DNA from: JARRON01 sp037383845
GTDB taxonomy: Bacteria > Pseudomonadota > Gammaproteobacteria > Steroidobacterales > XN24
Direction: 5' to 3'
Assembly: GCA_037383845.1 (NCBI GenBank)
Contig: JARRON010000008.1
Location: 14,978-78,977, forward strand
DNA length: 64,000 nucleotides
In this document: positions 53,368 through 62,060 of the stretch, piece after piece
Layout: every line of letters starts with the position of its first letter
How positions within the stretch are numbered: the stretch's first letter is position 1
Program-made: the position numbers and the translations under genes
The notes under the pieces: generated by a model
The model's database searches: none
What the model was told of the DNA's origin: nothing
What the model saw: only the letters and a program-made list of their open reading frames with translations

Positions 53368-54792
53368 TCATTCGGACAGCGCCACGGACAGCGCCTCCCG
53401 CCAGCGCTGGTAGCGAGCTGCCAGGCCGGCATTTTCGCCCGGCTCAAACGCCTGTCCGCCCTGCGAGGTTGCCAGGCTTCGACCGGTCACCAGTCGCGCA
53501 AGTCCTGCGGCCGTCGCCTCCGTCCCGGCCGGGCGCTCCACCGGCACCGCTGCAACATCGGCCAGCCTGCGACACAGCCCGTCGAGCCGGGCCAGACCGC
53601 CGCTGACGACGATCCTGGATTCAGGTCCCAGGACGCTGCGCATGACTTCCAGGTTCGCCGCAAGCAGGAACACGATGCTCTCCAGCACCGCCACCGTCTG
53701 CCCGGCCACGTCGCCGGCGCCTACGAATTGCACCGGACAAGCGGGTTTCCAGAAGGGGGCGCCGAGCCCTCCTACCCCGTTGATGAACAGGGGTATCCGC
53801 GAAGCGCCTGCCAGCCAGTCCTCTGCCGAATCGAGCAGCGTCTGCTGCGGCACGGCGCTCGCTTCCGACAGCCATTCCAGCGCACTGCCGGCGCCGTTGA
53901 CCGTGCCCTCCAAAACGCCCGTCGTCCGGCCCTCCTCCTGCCAGGCCACGCTCTGCAGCAGGCCCGGCACCTCCGGAGGGCGGCCGCGAACGGCGCGCTG
54001 CACGAAAGCGCCGGTACCCATATTCACGTAAGCGGTATCCGGCCGCGGCTCGCCGAAGGCAAACAGGGCCGCCGCCTGGTCGCCGGTGCAGACCTGCACG
54101 GGCACGGTTCGGCCCTGGCTCTCCAGCGTGCCAAAGTCGTACCGGCTCGCAACACACCCTGGCAGGCACGACCCGGGGATGCCGAAATGCTCGAGCATGA
54201 CGGAGGACCAGTCGCCGCGGGTGAAGTCCCACAGCAGCGTCCGGGAAGCATTCGCCGGATCCACGACAAAAGGGCGCTCCTCCAGGCAGCGGAACAGAAG
54301 GAAGCTGGACAGCGGCCCCATGCACAGCCGCGCCTCATCCCGCGCCCGCCTGACTTCCGGGAGGTGGTCCAGGCACCACCTGAGCTTGCTGGCCCCGTAG
54401 TGAGGCGACGGCACCAGGCCGGTGATCCGCCTGACCTCCTCCGGGTCCGGGCCGAGTCTCTCCAGCCAGCCGGCGCCACGCCGGTCCTGCCAGGAGATGA
54501 CCGGGGACAGGGCACGGCCGGTCTTCCGGTCCCAGCAGACGATGGTGGAACGCTGGGTGGCGATGCCGGCTGCCGAGAGCGGCTCGTTGCGCGACCCGGC
54601 CAGGACATCAGCCACCGCGCCTCTGACCGATGCAACCATCTCCTCCGGATCGTGCTCGCACCGGTCGGAGGCCGACCGACTTGCGGCAATCTCCACGGAA
54701 ACAGGGTCCGTGAGTCCGCCATCCGCCCGTGCCAGGCACGCCCGGCTGGCGTGACTGCCCTGGTCGATCAGAAGTGCACCGCCCGTGGCCAT
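53368..54792 (-). CDS. FGGY-family carbohydrate kinase, glycerol-kinase-like
   Basis: 474 residues of the FGGY kinase fold. The N-terminal phosphate loop reads LLIDQGSHASRAC, where glycerol kinase has DQGTTSSRA. The segment TQRSTIVCWDRKTGRALSPV is close to glycerol kinase, the catalytic aspartate lies in TGDQAAALFAF, and the second ATP-binding part is VNMGTGAFV. It phosphorylates a polyol or sugar; glycerol is the nearest guess but the altered loop leaves doubt. It stands alone, without a transporter, regulator or glycerol-3-phosphate dehydrogenase next to it, converging with nadB. Confidence 0.83.
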   Translation of the reverse strand: MATGGALLIDQGSHASRACLARADGGLTDPVSVEIAASRSASDRCEHDPEEMVASVRGAVADVLAGSRNEPLSAAGIATQRSTIVCWDRKTGRALSPVISWQDRRGAGWLERLGPDPEEVRRITGLVPSPHYGASKLRWCLDHLPEVRRARDEARLCMGPLSSFLLFRCLEERPFVVDPANASRTLLWDFTRGDWSSVMLEHFGIPGSCLPGCVASRYDFGTLESQGRTVPVQVCTGDQAAALFAFGEPRPDTAYVNMGTGAFVQRAVRGRPPEVPGLLQSVAWQEEGRTTGVLEGTVNGAGSALEWLSEASAVPQQTLLDSAEDWLAGASRIPLFINGVGGLGAPFWKPACPVQFVGAGDVAGQTVAVLESIVFLLAANLEVMRSVLGPESRIVVSGGLARLDGLCRRLADVAAVPVERPAGTEATAAGLARLVTGRSLATSQGGQAFEPGENAGLAARYQRWREALSVALSE

Positions 54793-54970
54793 ACGAGATC
54801 AGACGCTTCTCCGCGTTTACCTCACTGGAGGCCTGGCCGGCTCATGGAGCGGGCTCGTCCAGCGCCACGAGGGCCCGCGCCCGCCCCGGATCCACAGGCA
54901 GCCGGGGAAAGGCCCCGTGGGCTCACCCGGACCTGCGCGGGCGGGTCAGCGCCGAGAGGCTTCCGGCGGC

Positions 54971-57900
54971 TCACCGGCAACGAACATCACCGTCGGCCGC
55001 GCGCGCGCAGGCTTCCGGCCAGGCGGTTGCGTCCCAGTAGTCGGGAAGGCCGATGAGATCAAGGAGATCGGCGAAACCGTCTGCCTGCCTCACGCTCGCG
55101 TACATCGGCGTGAAGAACTGCTCCGGAAGCCCCGTATGCATGCTCTCGGGATTCGACTTGATCAGCTCCAGCATGAACTTCCCTTCGCCACCGTGGAGCA
55201 GCGCCGCGGAGGCAAGCATGGCCCCGAGATCCGGGCCCTGCACGCCGGCCGGCGGCTCGTCCTTCAGAGACGCCTTCAGGACCCGGGCCGCCGCGTCATC
55301 GGACGGGTCCCGGACAAGCCGGACAAAGGCCTCCCGTATCGTCGGTGGCACGTCCATCCGCCCGGCTCTCCGGACGGCGGCTTCCACGTCGCCGGTGCTG
55401 AGCTCGGCGTCGATGGCGGTCCCCTGCAACCAGGCCAGTGAGCTGACCGCAAGGATTTCGCCCAGCACCTCCCGGGCCCGGTCCTGCTGGCCCTCGGCTT
55501 CCACCTGCTCCCGGCTACGGCCCACCGACGCAAGGAACTCGGCATAGTCCTCCAGCAGCTCCGAGGAGCTGGGATCGATGGCCAGGGCGCGATCGAACGC
55601 TGCCTCGGCGTCCTCCCATCGCCAGGTATCCCGGTACGCGCCCCCCAGGGCGTTCAGGGCATCCACGTTGTCCGGGTCGAGCTCGAGGGCCTTCAACGCG
55701 TATCGCTCAGCGTCTTCGTGGTTGTTGACGACGTCCGCGGCGATGGCCATGGCCGCCCAGGCCGGCGCGAATCCGGGATCCGCCCGCGTCGCCTGTCCGA
55801 AAAGGACGAGCGCCCGCTCCAGGTCCTGCCGGCTGCGCAGCAGGCCCCGGCCCTGGAGGTAGGCGTCATAGGCGTCGAGGTCCTCGGTGCGCGCGGACGA
55901 CGTGGTGGCATCCAGCTTCAGGGTGTCGGTCAGCACGCCCGCGATGGACTCGGCGATGTCCTCCTGGACGGCGAAGACGTTCTCCAGCTTGCGGTCGTAG
56001 GTCTCCGACCAAAGGTGAAAACCGTCGTCCACCTTGATGAGCTGTGCCGTGATGCGCAGGTTCTCACCGTCGGAGCGCACGCTGCCCTCCAGCACATAGC
56101 CGACACCCAGTTCCCGGCCGATGGCCCGCACGTCTGCCTGGCGGCCCTTGAAGGCAAACACCGACGTGCGCGCCGCCACGTCAAGGCCCGGGACGCGGAC
56201 CAGCGTATTGATGATCTCCTCGGTCATGCCGTCACTGAAGTATTCCCGGTCCGCGTCGCCGCTCATGTTCACGAAGGGCAGCACGGCGATGGTGTTGTCC
56301 GGCGGCGGACAGGCGAAGGGAATCTCTACCGGCAGCGGTCGGTCGATGCCCTCCCGCTCCAGGACGCGCACAAGAGAGGGAAAGGCCCGCGGGTCGAAGT
56401 GGGGATAGTACAGCCAGCCGGCGATCTGGTACGGCACACCCTGCTGAGCAACTCGCCGGACGGTCTCATTGGCGTCGTCCACCCTGCCGAGCAGCATGAG
56501 CAGGTGCCATCGTGTGGCGAGGGACGCGTTGGAGCTGTCCTGCTCGGCGGCCAGCAGCGATTCGACTTCGGCCCGTTTCCCTTCGTGGCACAGCTGCCGT
56601 GCCTGACCGATGATGGCCGTCCGGTCCCCTTCACTGGCAGGCGCCAGGCTTCCATCGTCGAACAAGCGCCGCCCCAGGCGGGTCGCCTGTTCGCCGCGGC
56701 CCAGCCACAGCAGGGCCCGGTGAGCCTGGAACAGGAATCCCCACTTGTCCGGCCAGCGTTCGATCAGCTCGTCCAGTGTCCCGGCGACCTCGTCCGGGTC
56801 TTCCACGCGGTAAGCGAGATTCGCGTAGTTGAAGGCCGCCTCCGGAGAACTCAACGCGAGGGACTTCAGGTGGGCGACGACATCGGCGGCGATGGCGCGC
56901 TGTAGCGTCCAGGTAGACGTGATCGTGCCCAGTGCGTGCCACGCCTCCAGATCGCCCGGCCGCTCCTGCAGATACCGCTGGAAATGGCCAACAGTATCCC
57001 CGAGCCTCAGGTCCACCCACGCCCTGCGGGCCTCGTAGCCCGCACGGGCAGCGTCACTTGTTGCCGTGTCGATGGCCATCTGGATCCGCTCGCTGAACCG
57101 CCGGAGTTTCTCCCGGGCGGGCACATCTTCCGCAAACCCGCTGTCCCTGCGCTGGACGATCATCTGGATCTGCCAGAACAGCGCGGCCATGTGGTGCGCC
57201 CACGAGAAGCCAGTGTCGATCTCCCGGGCCCGCTCGAAGTAGGGATAGGCATCGGCGAGCGTCAGCTCCCGGCCGGAGCGTCCCACCATGCCGAGCCCGG
57301 TGAGGTAGGCCTGGTAGGCCTCCACGGACCGGGTGCCGGCCCGCGTCATGTCGGCAAGCGCTTCCGGGTCCATGGTCGTCTTCAGGGCCGTCGCGATCCG
57401 GCGGGCGATCTCCGCCTGGATGTCCATGAGGCTCTGGACTTCACGATCGTAGATCTCGGACCAGACGTTGAATCCGTCCGCCGCACGGGTGAGCTGGACG
57501 GCCACGCGGATCCGGTCCTCGCCGCGGCGCACGGAGCCCTCGAGCACGTGGGCCACGCCAAGCTCGTCGGCGATCTGGCGGATCGTCTTGCCAGAGTCGC
57601 CGTAAGCGAAGGACGACGTTCGGGAAGCCACCATGAGGTCCGGCGTCCGCGTCAGCGCGTTGAGGATTTCCTCGGCCAGCCCGTCGGCGAACCAGCGCTG
57701 GTCCTGTGTCTGGCTGAGATCCGCGAAGGACAGGACAGCGATGGACTTGTCCGGCCCGCTTGGCTCGCTGGAGGCCGGTGAGGCCTCTCGCGTCGGAGCC
57801 GGCCGGTCGGCCACACCAGCAGGCGCGGGCGCCGGGTCCCCGAGCCACAATCGCTCCAGCCCCATCACCGCAATGATCAACAGCAGCACGACAATAATCA

Positions 57901-58186
57901 CCCGGTCCAGGCGCCTGCCCGTGACGGGCGTGACCGACTCGCTCCGGTCCACCTCGGCTTCCCGCCTGATCCCCTCGGGCGTCAACTCGTAGACCCAGGC
58001 GAACGCCAGGGCCACGGGCAATCCCAGCACCAGGATCAGCAGCAGGAACTTCAGCGCCCAGGGCGGGGCCTGGAACGCGTCAAGCGCCAGCTCCGCCACC
58101 TGGGCGATCAGCCAGGCCGTGACGATATAGGCCGCCGCGACGCGGAAGACGTTCCTGCGACGGAGCTCGTTGAACAGGCCGCTCAT
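54971..58186 (-). CDS. membrane TPR protein with two TolB/FlgO-like domains (fusion)
   Basis: 1071 residues. N-terminal membrane helices lie near residues 15-35, 44-66 and 95-110, starting with the array signature RRRNVFRVAAAYIVTAWLIA. A first TolB/FlgO-like domain (about 146-255: DKSIAVLSFADLSQTQDQRW, GLAEEILNALTRTPDL) is followed by TPR-like helices. A second TolB/FlgO-like domain (about 629-740: NTIAVLPFVNMSGDADREYF) and further TPRs come next. The junction IPFACPPPD at about 620 matches the C-terminal end of the neighbouring paralogue, which suggests that two adjacent genes fused after loss of the second gene's membrane part. It is the last gene of a coupled four-gene array. Function unknown. 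Confidence 0.82.
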   Translation of the reverse strand: MSGLFNELRRRNVFRVAAAYIVTAWLIAQVAELALDAFQAPPWALKFLLLILVLGLPVALAFAWVYELTPEGIRREAEVDRSESVTPVTGRRLDRVIIVVLLLIIAVMGLERLWLGDPAPAPAGVADRPAPTREASPASSEPSGPDKSIAVLSFADLSQTQDQRWFADGLAEEILNALTRTPDLMVASRTSSFAYGDSGKTIRQIADELGVAHVLEGSVRRGEDRIRVAVQLTRAADGFNVWSEIYDREVQSLMDIQAEIARRIATALKTTMDPEALADMTRAGTRSVEAYQAYLTGLGMVGRSGRELTLADAYPYFERAREIDTGFSWAHHMAALFWQIQMIVQRRDSGFAEDVPAREKLRRFSERIQMAIDTATSDAARAGYEARRAWVDLRLGDTVGHFQRYLQERPGDLEAWHALGTITSTWTLQRAIAADVVAHLKSLALSSPEAAFNYANLAYRVEDPDEVAGTLDELIERWPDKWGFLFQAHRALLWLGRGEQATRLGRRLFDDGSLAPASEGDRTAIIGQARQLCHEGKRAEVESLLAAEQDSSNASLATRWHLLMLLGRVDDANETVRRVAQQGVPYQIAGWLYYPHFDPRAFPSLVRVLEREGIDRPLPVEIPFACPPPDNTIAVLPFVNMSGDADREYFSDGMTEEIINTLVRVPGLDVAARTSVFAFKGRQADVRAIGRELGVGYVLEGSVRSDGENLRITAQLIKVDDGFHLWSETYDRKLENVFAVQEDIAESIAGVLTDTLKLDATTSSARTEDLDAYDAYLQGRGLLRSRQDLERALVLFGQATRADPGFAPAWAAMAIAADVVNNHEDAERYALKALELDPDNVDALNALGGAYRDTWRWEDAEAAFDRALAIDPSSSELLEDYAEFLASVGRSREQVEAEGQQDRAREVLGEILAVSSLAWLQGTAIDAELSTGDVEAAVRRAGRMDVPPTIREAFVRLVRDPSDDAAARVLKASLKDEPPAGVQGPDLGAMLASAALLHGGEGKFMLELIKSNPESMHTGLPEQFFTPMYASVRQADGFADLLDLIGLPDYWDATAWPEACARAADGDVRCR

Positions 58187-60189
58187 GACCGGGCCTGCGC
58201 CGTGGCAGCGGGCCCGAGACCCTGGCCGCGATTGCCTAGCGCGGGAATCCTGCCTCGGGTAGCATCCGACGCGGCCTGAGCATCGTCCGGCGGCGGACAG
58301 GCGAAGGGGATTTCCACCGGCGGCGGTCGGTCGATGCCTTCGCGCTCCAGCGCGCGCATGAGAGACGGGAAGGGCCGTGGGTCGAAGTATGGATAGCCGA
58401 GCTGGCCGGCCAGCCGATACGGCACTGCATCGCTGGCAAGCGGCCGCAGCACATCCGTCGCCTGTTCCCTACGGCCCAACAGCAGGAGTATGTGCCAGCG
58501 GATACCCCTGATGCGGTCATCATCCGGGTCCAGGTCTGCCAGGACAGCCTCGGCGGTCGCCCTGTCCCCTTCCAAACAGGCCTGACGGGCCCGCACTAGC
58601 GCAGGCCCCACATCGAATCCCAGGGCAAACGCCAACAGCTGCTCCGCTGCCCACCCGGCGAGGTCCGTCTGGCCGGCCCAGAGTAACGCCCTGTGGCCCT
58701 GGTAGAGGACTCCCGGGCTGCCGCGCCAGTGGCGCACCAGGGTCGCCACACGCTCCGCAATCTTCGGATCGCCAACGAATCGATAAGCCCTTTCCAGGTA
58801 AGCCACGGCCGCGATGTCAGACGTCATCGCCGAGTCCCAGCTCCGGTCAAGAGCGGCCCTGGCGATGCCGGGCTCTTCGGCCCAGACCGCCGTTACCCCG
58901 AGCTCGTGCCCTGCCTGCATGTCTCCCGGCCGCTGCACCGAGTACGCCTCCAGGAGCTGCAGGGCCTCCCTGATGCGCAGTTCGACAACCGCCTTGGTGG
59001 CGCGGTACAGGTCACGATCCAGGTCATTGTCAGCCGCGCGGATCGCCGCGTCGATGCGGGCATGGAACCTTGCCTGCATCTCCTCGGGCGTCATGCCGGT
59101 AATCGTCGCGAGAAGGTTGTTTGCCTTCAGTTCCGCCTGCCAGAACCTGGCCGCGAGGTAATGGGCCCGGGCGAAGCCCGGATCGAGCTCCCGTGCCCGC
59201 TCGTAGGATTCGTAGGATTGTCTGCGTGCGGCGACCGGGTCCCGCGTATTGGGAGAAAACGCGGACTGGCCCCTGAGGAACTCCAGGTAGGCCTCCACCG
59301 ACTGCGTGCCCACCCGGGACATCTCCGCCAGAGCTTCCGGATCCATGCTGGTCTGGAGCGCCGTCGCGATCTCCCTTGCCAGGTCCTCCTGGATGGCGAT
59401 GATGTCCTGCTCGTCGCGGTCGTAGCTCTCCGACCAGACATGAAACCCGTCCGAGGCCCGAATGAGCTGGGCCGTGACCCGGATTCGCTTTTCGCCCCGC
59501 CGCACCGACCCTTCAAGGACGTGGGCAACCCCCAGTTCTTTCGCGATCTGCACGATGGGCAGGTCCGTGTCCTTGTAGCGGAAGGACGAAGTCCGGGAGC
59601 TGACCAGGAGGTCCGGCGTCTGGGCGAGCGCGTTCAGCACCTCTTCCGTCAGGCCGTCCACGAACCACTCGTAGTCCTGGGACTGGCTGAGATCCGCGAA
59701 CGGCAGGACAGCGACGGACTTCTCCGGCACCTTCGGGATCGTCCCGGCTGGACCCGTCCCCGGAGAGCCTGCTTCTTCGACCGACGGGGCAGTTGCCGCT
59801 GGCGCAGTCACGGCCTTGTCGCGCGACGTGCGCGTGCTTTCCCCGCTGAAGATGAAACGTTCCCCGACCAGGAGAACGATGATCAGCCCCATGGCGGCGA
59901 TAATCACCCGGTCGAGCTTCCGGCCCGTATCCGCCGTAACCGACTGGCTGCGGTCGACCTCACGTTCCCGCTTCAGGCCGTCCGGCGTCAGCTCGAAGGC
60001 CCAGGCAAAGATCAGCGCCACCGGAAAACCCAGGAACAGCAGCAGGATGAATGTCTTCAGCACCCAGGCCGGCGCCTCGAAGGCTTCCAGCCCGAGCTCG
60101 GCGACCTGGGCGATCAGCCAGGCCGTGACGATATAGGCCGCCGCGACGCGGAAGACGTTCCGGCGCTTAAGCTCCGAGAAAAGGGACAT
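58183..60189 (-). CDS. membrane TPR protein with TolB/FlgO-like domain (paralogue 3)
   Basis: 668 residues. Three N-terminal membrane helices (KRRNVFRVAAAYIVTAWLIA; VLKTFILLLFLGFPVALIFA; VIIAAMGLIIVLLVGERF), a charged cytoplasmic loop between helices two and three with LTPDGLKREREV, a linker, then a TolB/FlgO-like domain (about 155-265: KSVAVLPFADLSQSQDYEWF, LLVSSRTSSFRYKDTD) and TPR-like helices to the end. The C-terminal EIPFACPPPD is shared with the fused neighbour. Starts and stops overlap both adjacent paralogues. The domain is thought to bind ligand or protein in the periplasm; no enzymatic residues are visible. Confidence 0.84.
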   Translation of the reverse strand: MSLFSELKRRNVFRVAAAYIVTAWLIAQVAELGLEAFEAPAWVLKTFILLLFLGFPVALIFAWAFELTPDGLKREREVDRSQSVTADTGRKLDRVIIAAMGLIIVLLVGERFIFSGESTRTSRDKAVTAPAATAPSVEEAGSPGTGPAGTIPKVPEKSVAVLPFADLSQSQDYEWFVDGLTEEVLNALAQTPDLLVSSRTSSFRYKDTDLPIVQIAKELGVAHVLEGSVRRGEKRIRVTAQLIRASDGFHVWSESYDRDEQDIIAIQEDLAREIATALQTSMDPEALAEMSRVGTQSVEAYLEFLRGQSAFSPNTRDPVAARRQSYESYERARELDPGFARAHYLAARFWQAELKANNLLATITGMTPEEMQARFHARIDAAIRAADNDLDRDLYRATKAVVELRIREALQLLEAYSVQRPGDMQAGHELGVTAVWAEEPGIARAALDRSWDSAMTSDIAAVAYLERAYRFVGDPKIAERVATLVRHWRGSPGVLYQGHRALLWAGQTDLAGWAAEQLLAFALGFDVGPALVRARQACLEGDRATAEAVLADLDPDDDRIRGIRWHILLLLGRREQATDVLRPLASDAVPYRLAGQLGYPYFDPRPFPSLMRALEREGIDRPPPVEIPFACPPPDDAQAASDATRGRIPALGNRGQGLGPAATAQARS

Positions 60190-62060
60190 CAGTCAACCTG
60201 TTCTCCGAAGCCGCAGGCGTAGCCCGGATCGGCCCGCCGGCAGTCCTCCGGCGGTCCGATCTGCTCCCAGACCCCGAAGACTCCCTGCCGGGACAGCCAT
60301 TCCGTGAACCATGGCCGGCGCCGCAGATCAACAAACGGGTCGGACCACACAACGGTCGGAAAAGCGCCGAGATCGACATCGTCCGGCGGCAGCTGCTCCA
60401 GAAAATCGTACTGACGAAGCGCGAGGAGCGCATACCGGACCCAGTAGTCTCCGGTCCCGTACGCCCCGGTAGCGATGAGCTGCTCCAGGCGGGGCAGGGT
60501 GTCCGGGTCCCGGGCAGCGGCGATCACCGTGTCCGCCCACCGGGTCTCGATGGTGCCACGTTCCGCGGCACGGGCCAGGGCCGACGCCGCTGCATCGATG
60601 TCCCCCGCAATGAGCTGGTAGTAGGCCGCCTGGCTGAAGCCCGCAGGATTGCCAAGCTCCGCCTGGCGGAACGCCAGCTCGATAGCCCGGTCCATGTGCC
60701 CCATACCCGCTTCGATGGTCGACAGCCAGCCGCTGGCGTTCGCATTGCCCGGTTCAAGCCGAACGGCCTCCAGGAGATCCGTCCGAGCCCGCTCCAGGTG
60801 CCCGGCCTGGCTGAAGACGATGCCCCGCCAGTGGTACGGCCGGGGCTCGGCCGGCTCGAGTTCGATGGCCCGCCCGAACAGCTCGAGGGCGCTGACCGGT
60901 TCATTGTCCCCGTAGGCCAGGCTGCCGAGGATGAGGTAGATGCCCCCGAGGTTAGCATTAAGCGATCTGGCGATCTCCGCGTGCATCCGGGCCTGGGCCC
61001 GCCCGATGCTGTCGGACACGAGCTGCTGCGCGGACCCGCCGTTCAGCAGGTAAGCCTCGCCCAGCACGACGTGGCCCCGGGCAAAATCCGGCTCAGCCTC
61101 GACGACCCGGATGAGCAGCTCGTTGGCCTGCCTCAGGGCCGGCTCGCTGCGCTGTCGCAGCAGGTGCCTGGCCTCGAGGAACATGGCATAGATGTCCGGG
61201 TCGATCGCCTCGGACGTGACCCGCTGGCCACTCGCACCGAGCAACTCCACCTGCAGGGCGTCGCCGATGGCACCCGCGATGTCGTCCTGGATGGCGAAGA
61301 TGTCATCGAGCCGCCGGTCGTAGGTTTCCGACCAGACATGGCGATCGGTCGCCGCATCGATAAGCTGGGCCGTGACCCGCACCCTCTCGCCTGCCTTCCG
61401 GACGCTGCCCTCGAGCACGTATCGGACGTCAAGCTGGCGGGCGATGTCGGGGAGCGGCGTGTCCTTGCCCTTGAAGCCGAAGGCGGACGTCCGCGAAGCC
61501 ACGGACAGGTCCCTGACGTCTGCGAGGAGATTGAGGATCTCCTCGCTGATCCCGTCGGCGAAATACTCGTTCTCGGCGTCGGTGCTCATGTTGACGAAAG
61601 GCAGGACCGCGACCGAGCGGTCCTGCAGGGCCGGTGCCTGCGTTCCAGCCGACGGCTCGGCCGGAGCAGTCTCCCCGTCCGATGAGGCCGCCGCGGCTTG
61701 TGGTGCCTCCGGTCCGATCCAGCCCAGCCGGTCGGCCGCAAACAGTCCGACCGCGATCGCGAGCAGCACGACGACCACGACGTTGAGCTTCCTGGCCGTG
61801 TGGGCCGTGACACTCTCGTCCGCCGCGATCTCGGATTCTTTCTTCAGCCCCTCTGGCGTCATCTCGTAGACCCAGGCGAAGACCAGCGCCGGAATGAAGC
61901 CAACGATCAGCAGGCCCAGCACCGCCCTGGTCCAGACCTCGGGGAGCTGCAGGGCTTCGAAGAGCACGTCCGCCACCTGAAGGACGACCCAGGACAGCAC
62001 CACATACGCCGCGGCCACGCGGAAGACGTTGCGGCGATTGAGCTCGGAGACCAGGCTCAC
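60189..62060 (-). CDS. membrane TPR protein with TolB/FlgO-like domain (paralogue 2)
   Basis: 623 residues with the same layout as its neighbours: NRRNVFRVAAAYVVLSWVVL, a second helix LGLLIVGFIPALVFAWVYEM, the loop TPEGLKKESEIAADESVTAH, a third helix VVVVLLAIAVGLFAADR, then the TolB/FlgO-like domain (SVAVLPFVNMSTDAENEYFA, LSVASRTSAFGFKGKDTPLP, YVLEGSVRKAGERVRVTAQL) and about five TPRs. Two cysteines close to the C-terminus (DCRRADPGYACGF) are not shared with the others. Coupled to both neighbours. Confidence 0.84.
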   Translation of the reverse strand: MSLVSELNRRNVFRVAAAYVVLSWVVLQVADVLFEALQLPEVWTRAVLGLLIVGFIPALVFAWVYEMTPEGLKKESEIAADESVTAHTARKLNVVVVVLLAIAVGLFAADRLGWIGPEAPQAAAASSDGETAPAEPSAGTQAPALQDRSVAVLPFVNMSTDAENEYFADGISEEILNLLADVRDLSVASRTSAFGFKGKDTPLPDIARQLDVRYVLEGSVRKAGERVRVTAQLIDAATDRHVWSETYDRRLDDIFAIQDDIAGAIGDALQVELLGASGQRVTSEAIDPDIYAMFLEARHLLRQRSEPALRQANELLIRVVEAEPDFARGHVVLGEAYLLNGGSAQQLVSDSIGRAQARMHAEIARSLNANLGGIYLILGSLAYGDNEPVSALELFGRAIELEPAEPRPYHWRGIVFSQAGHLERARTDLLEAVRLEPGNANASGWLSTIEAGMGHMDRAIELAFRQAELGNPAGFSQAAYYQLIAGDIDAAASALARAAERGTIETRWADTVIAAARDPDTLPRLEQLIATGAYGTGDYWVRYALLALRQYDFLEQLPPDDVDLGAFPTVVWSDPFVDLRRRPWFTEWLSRQGVFGVWEQIGPPEDCRRADPGYACGFGEQVD

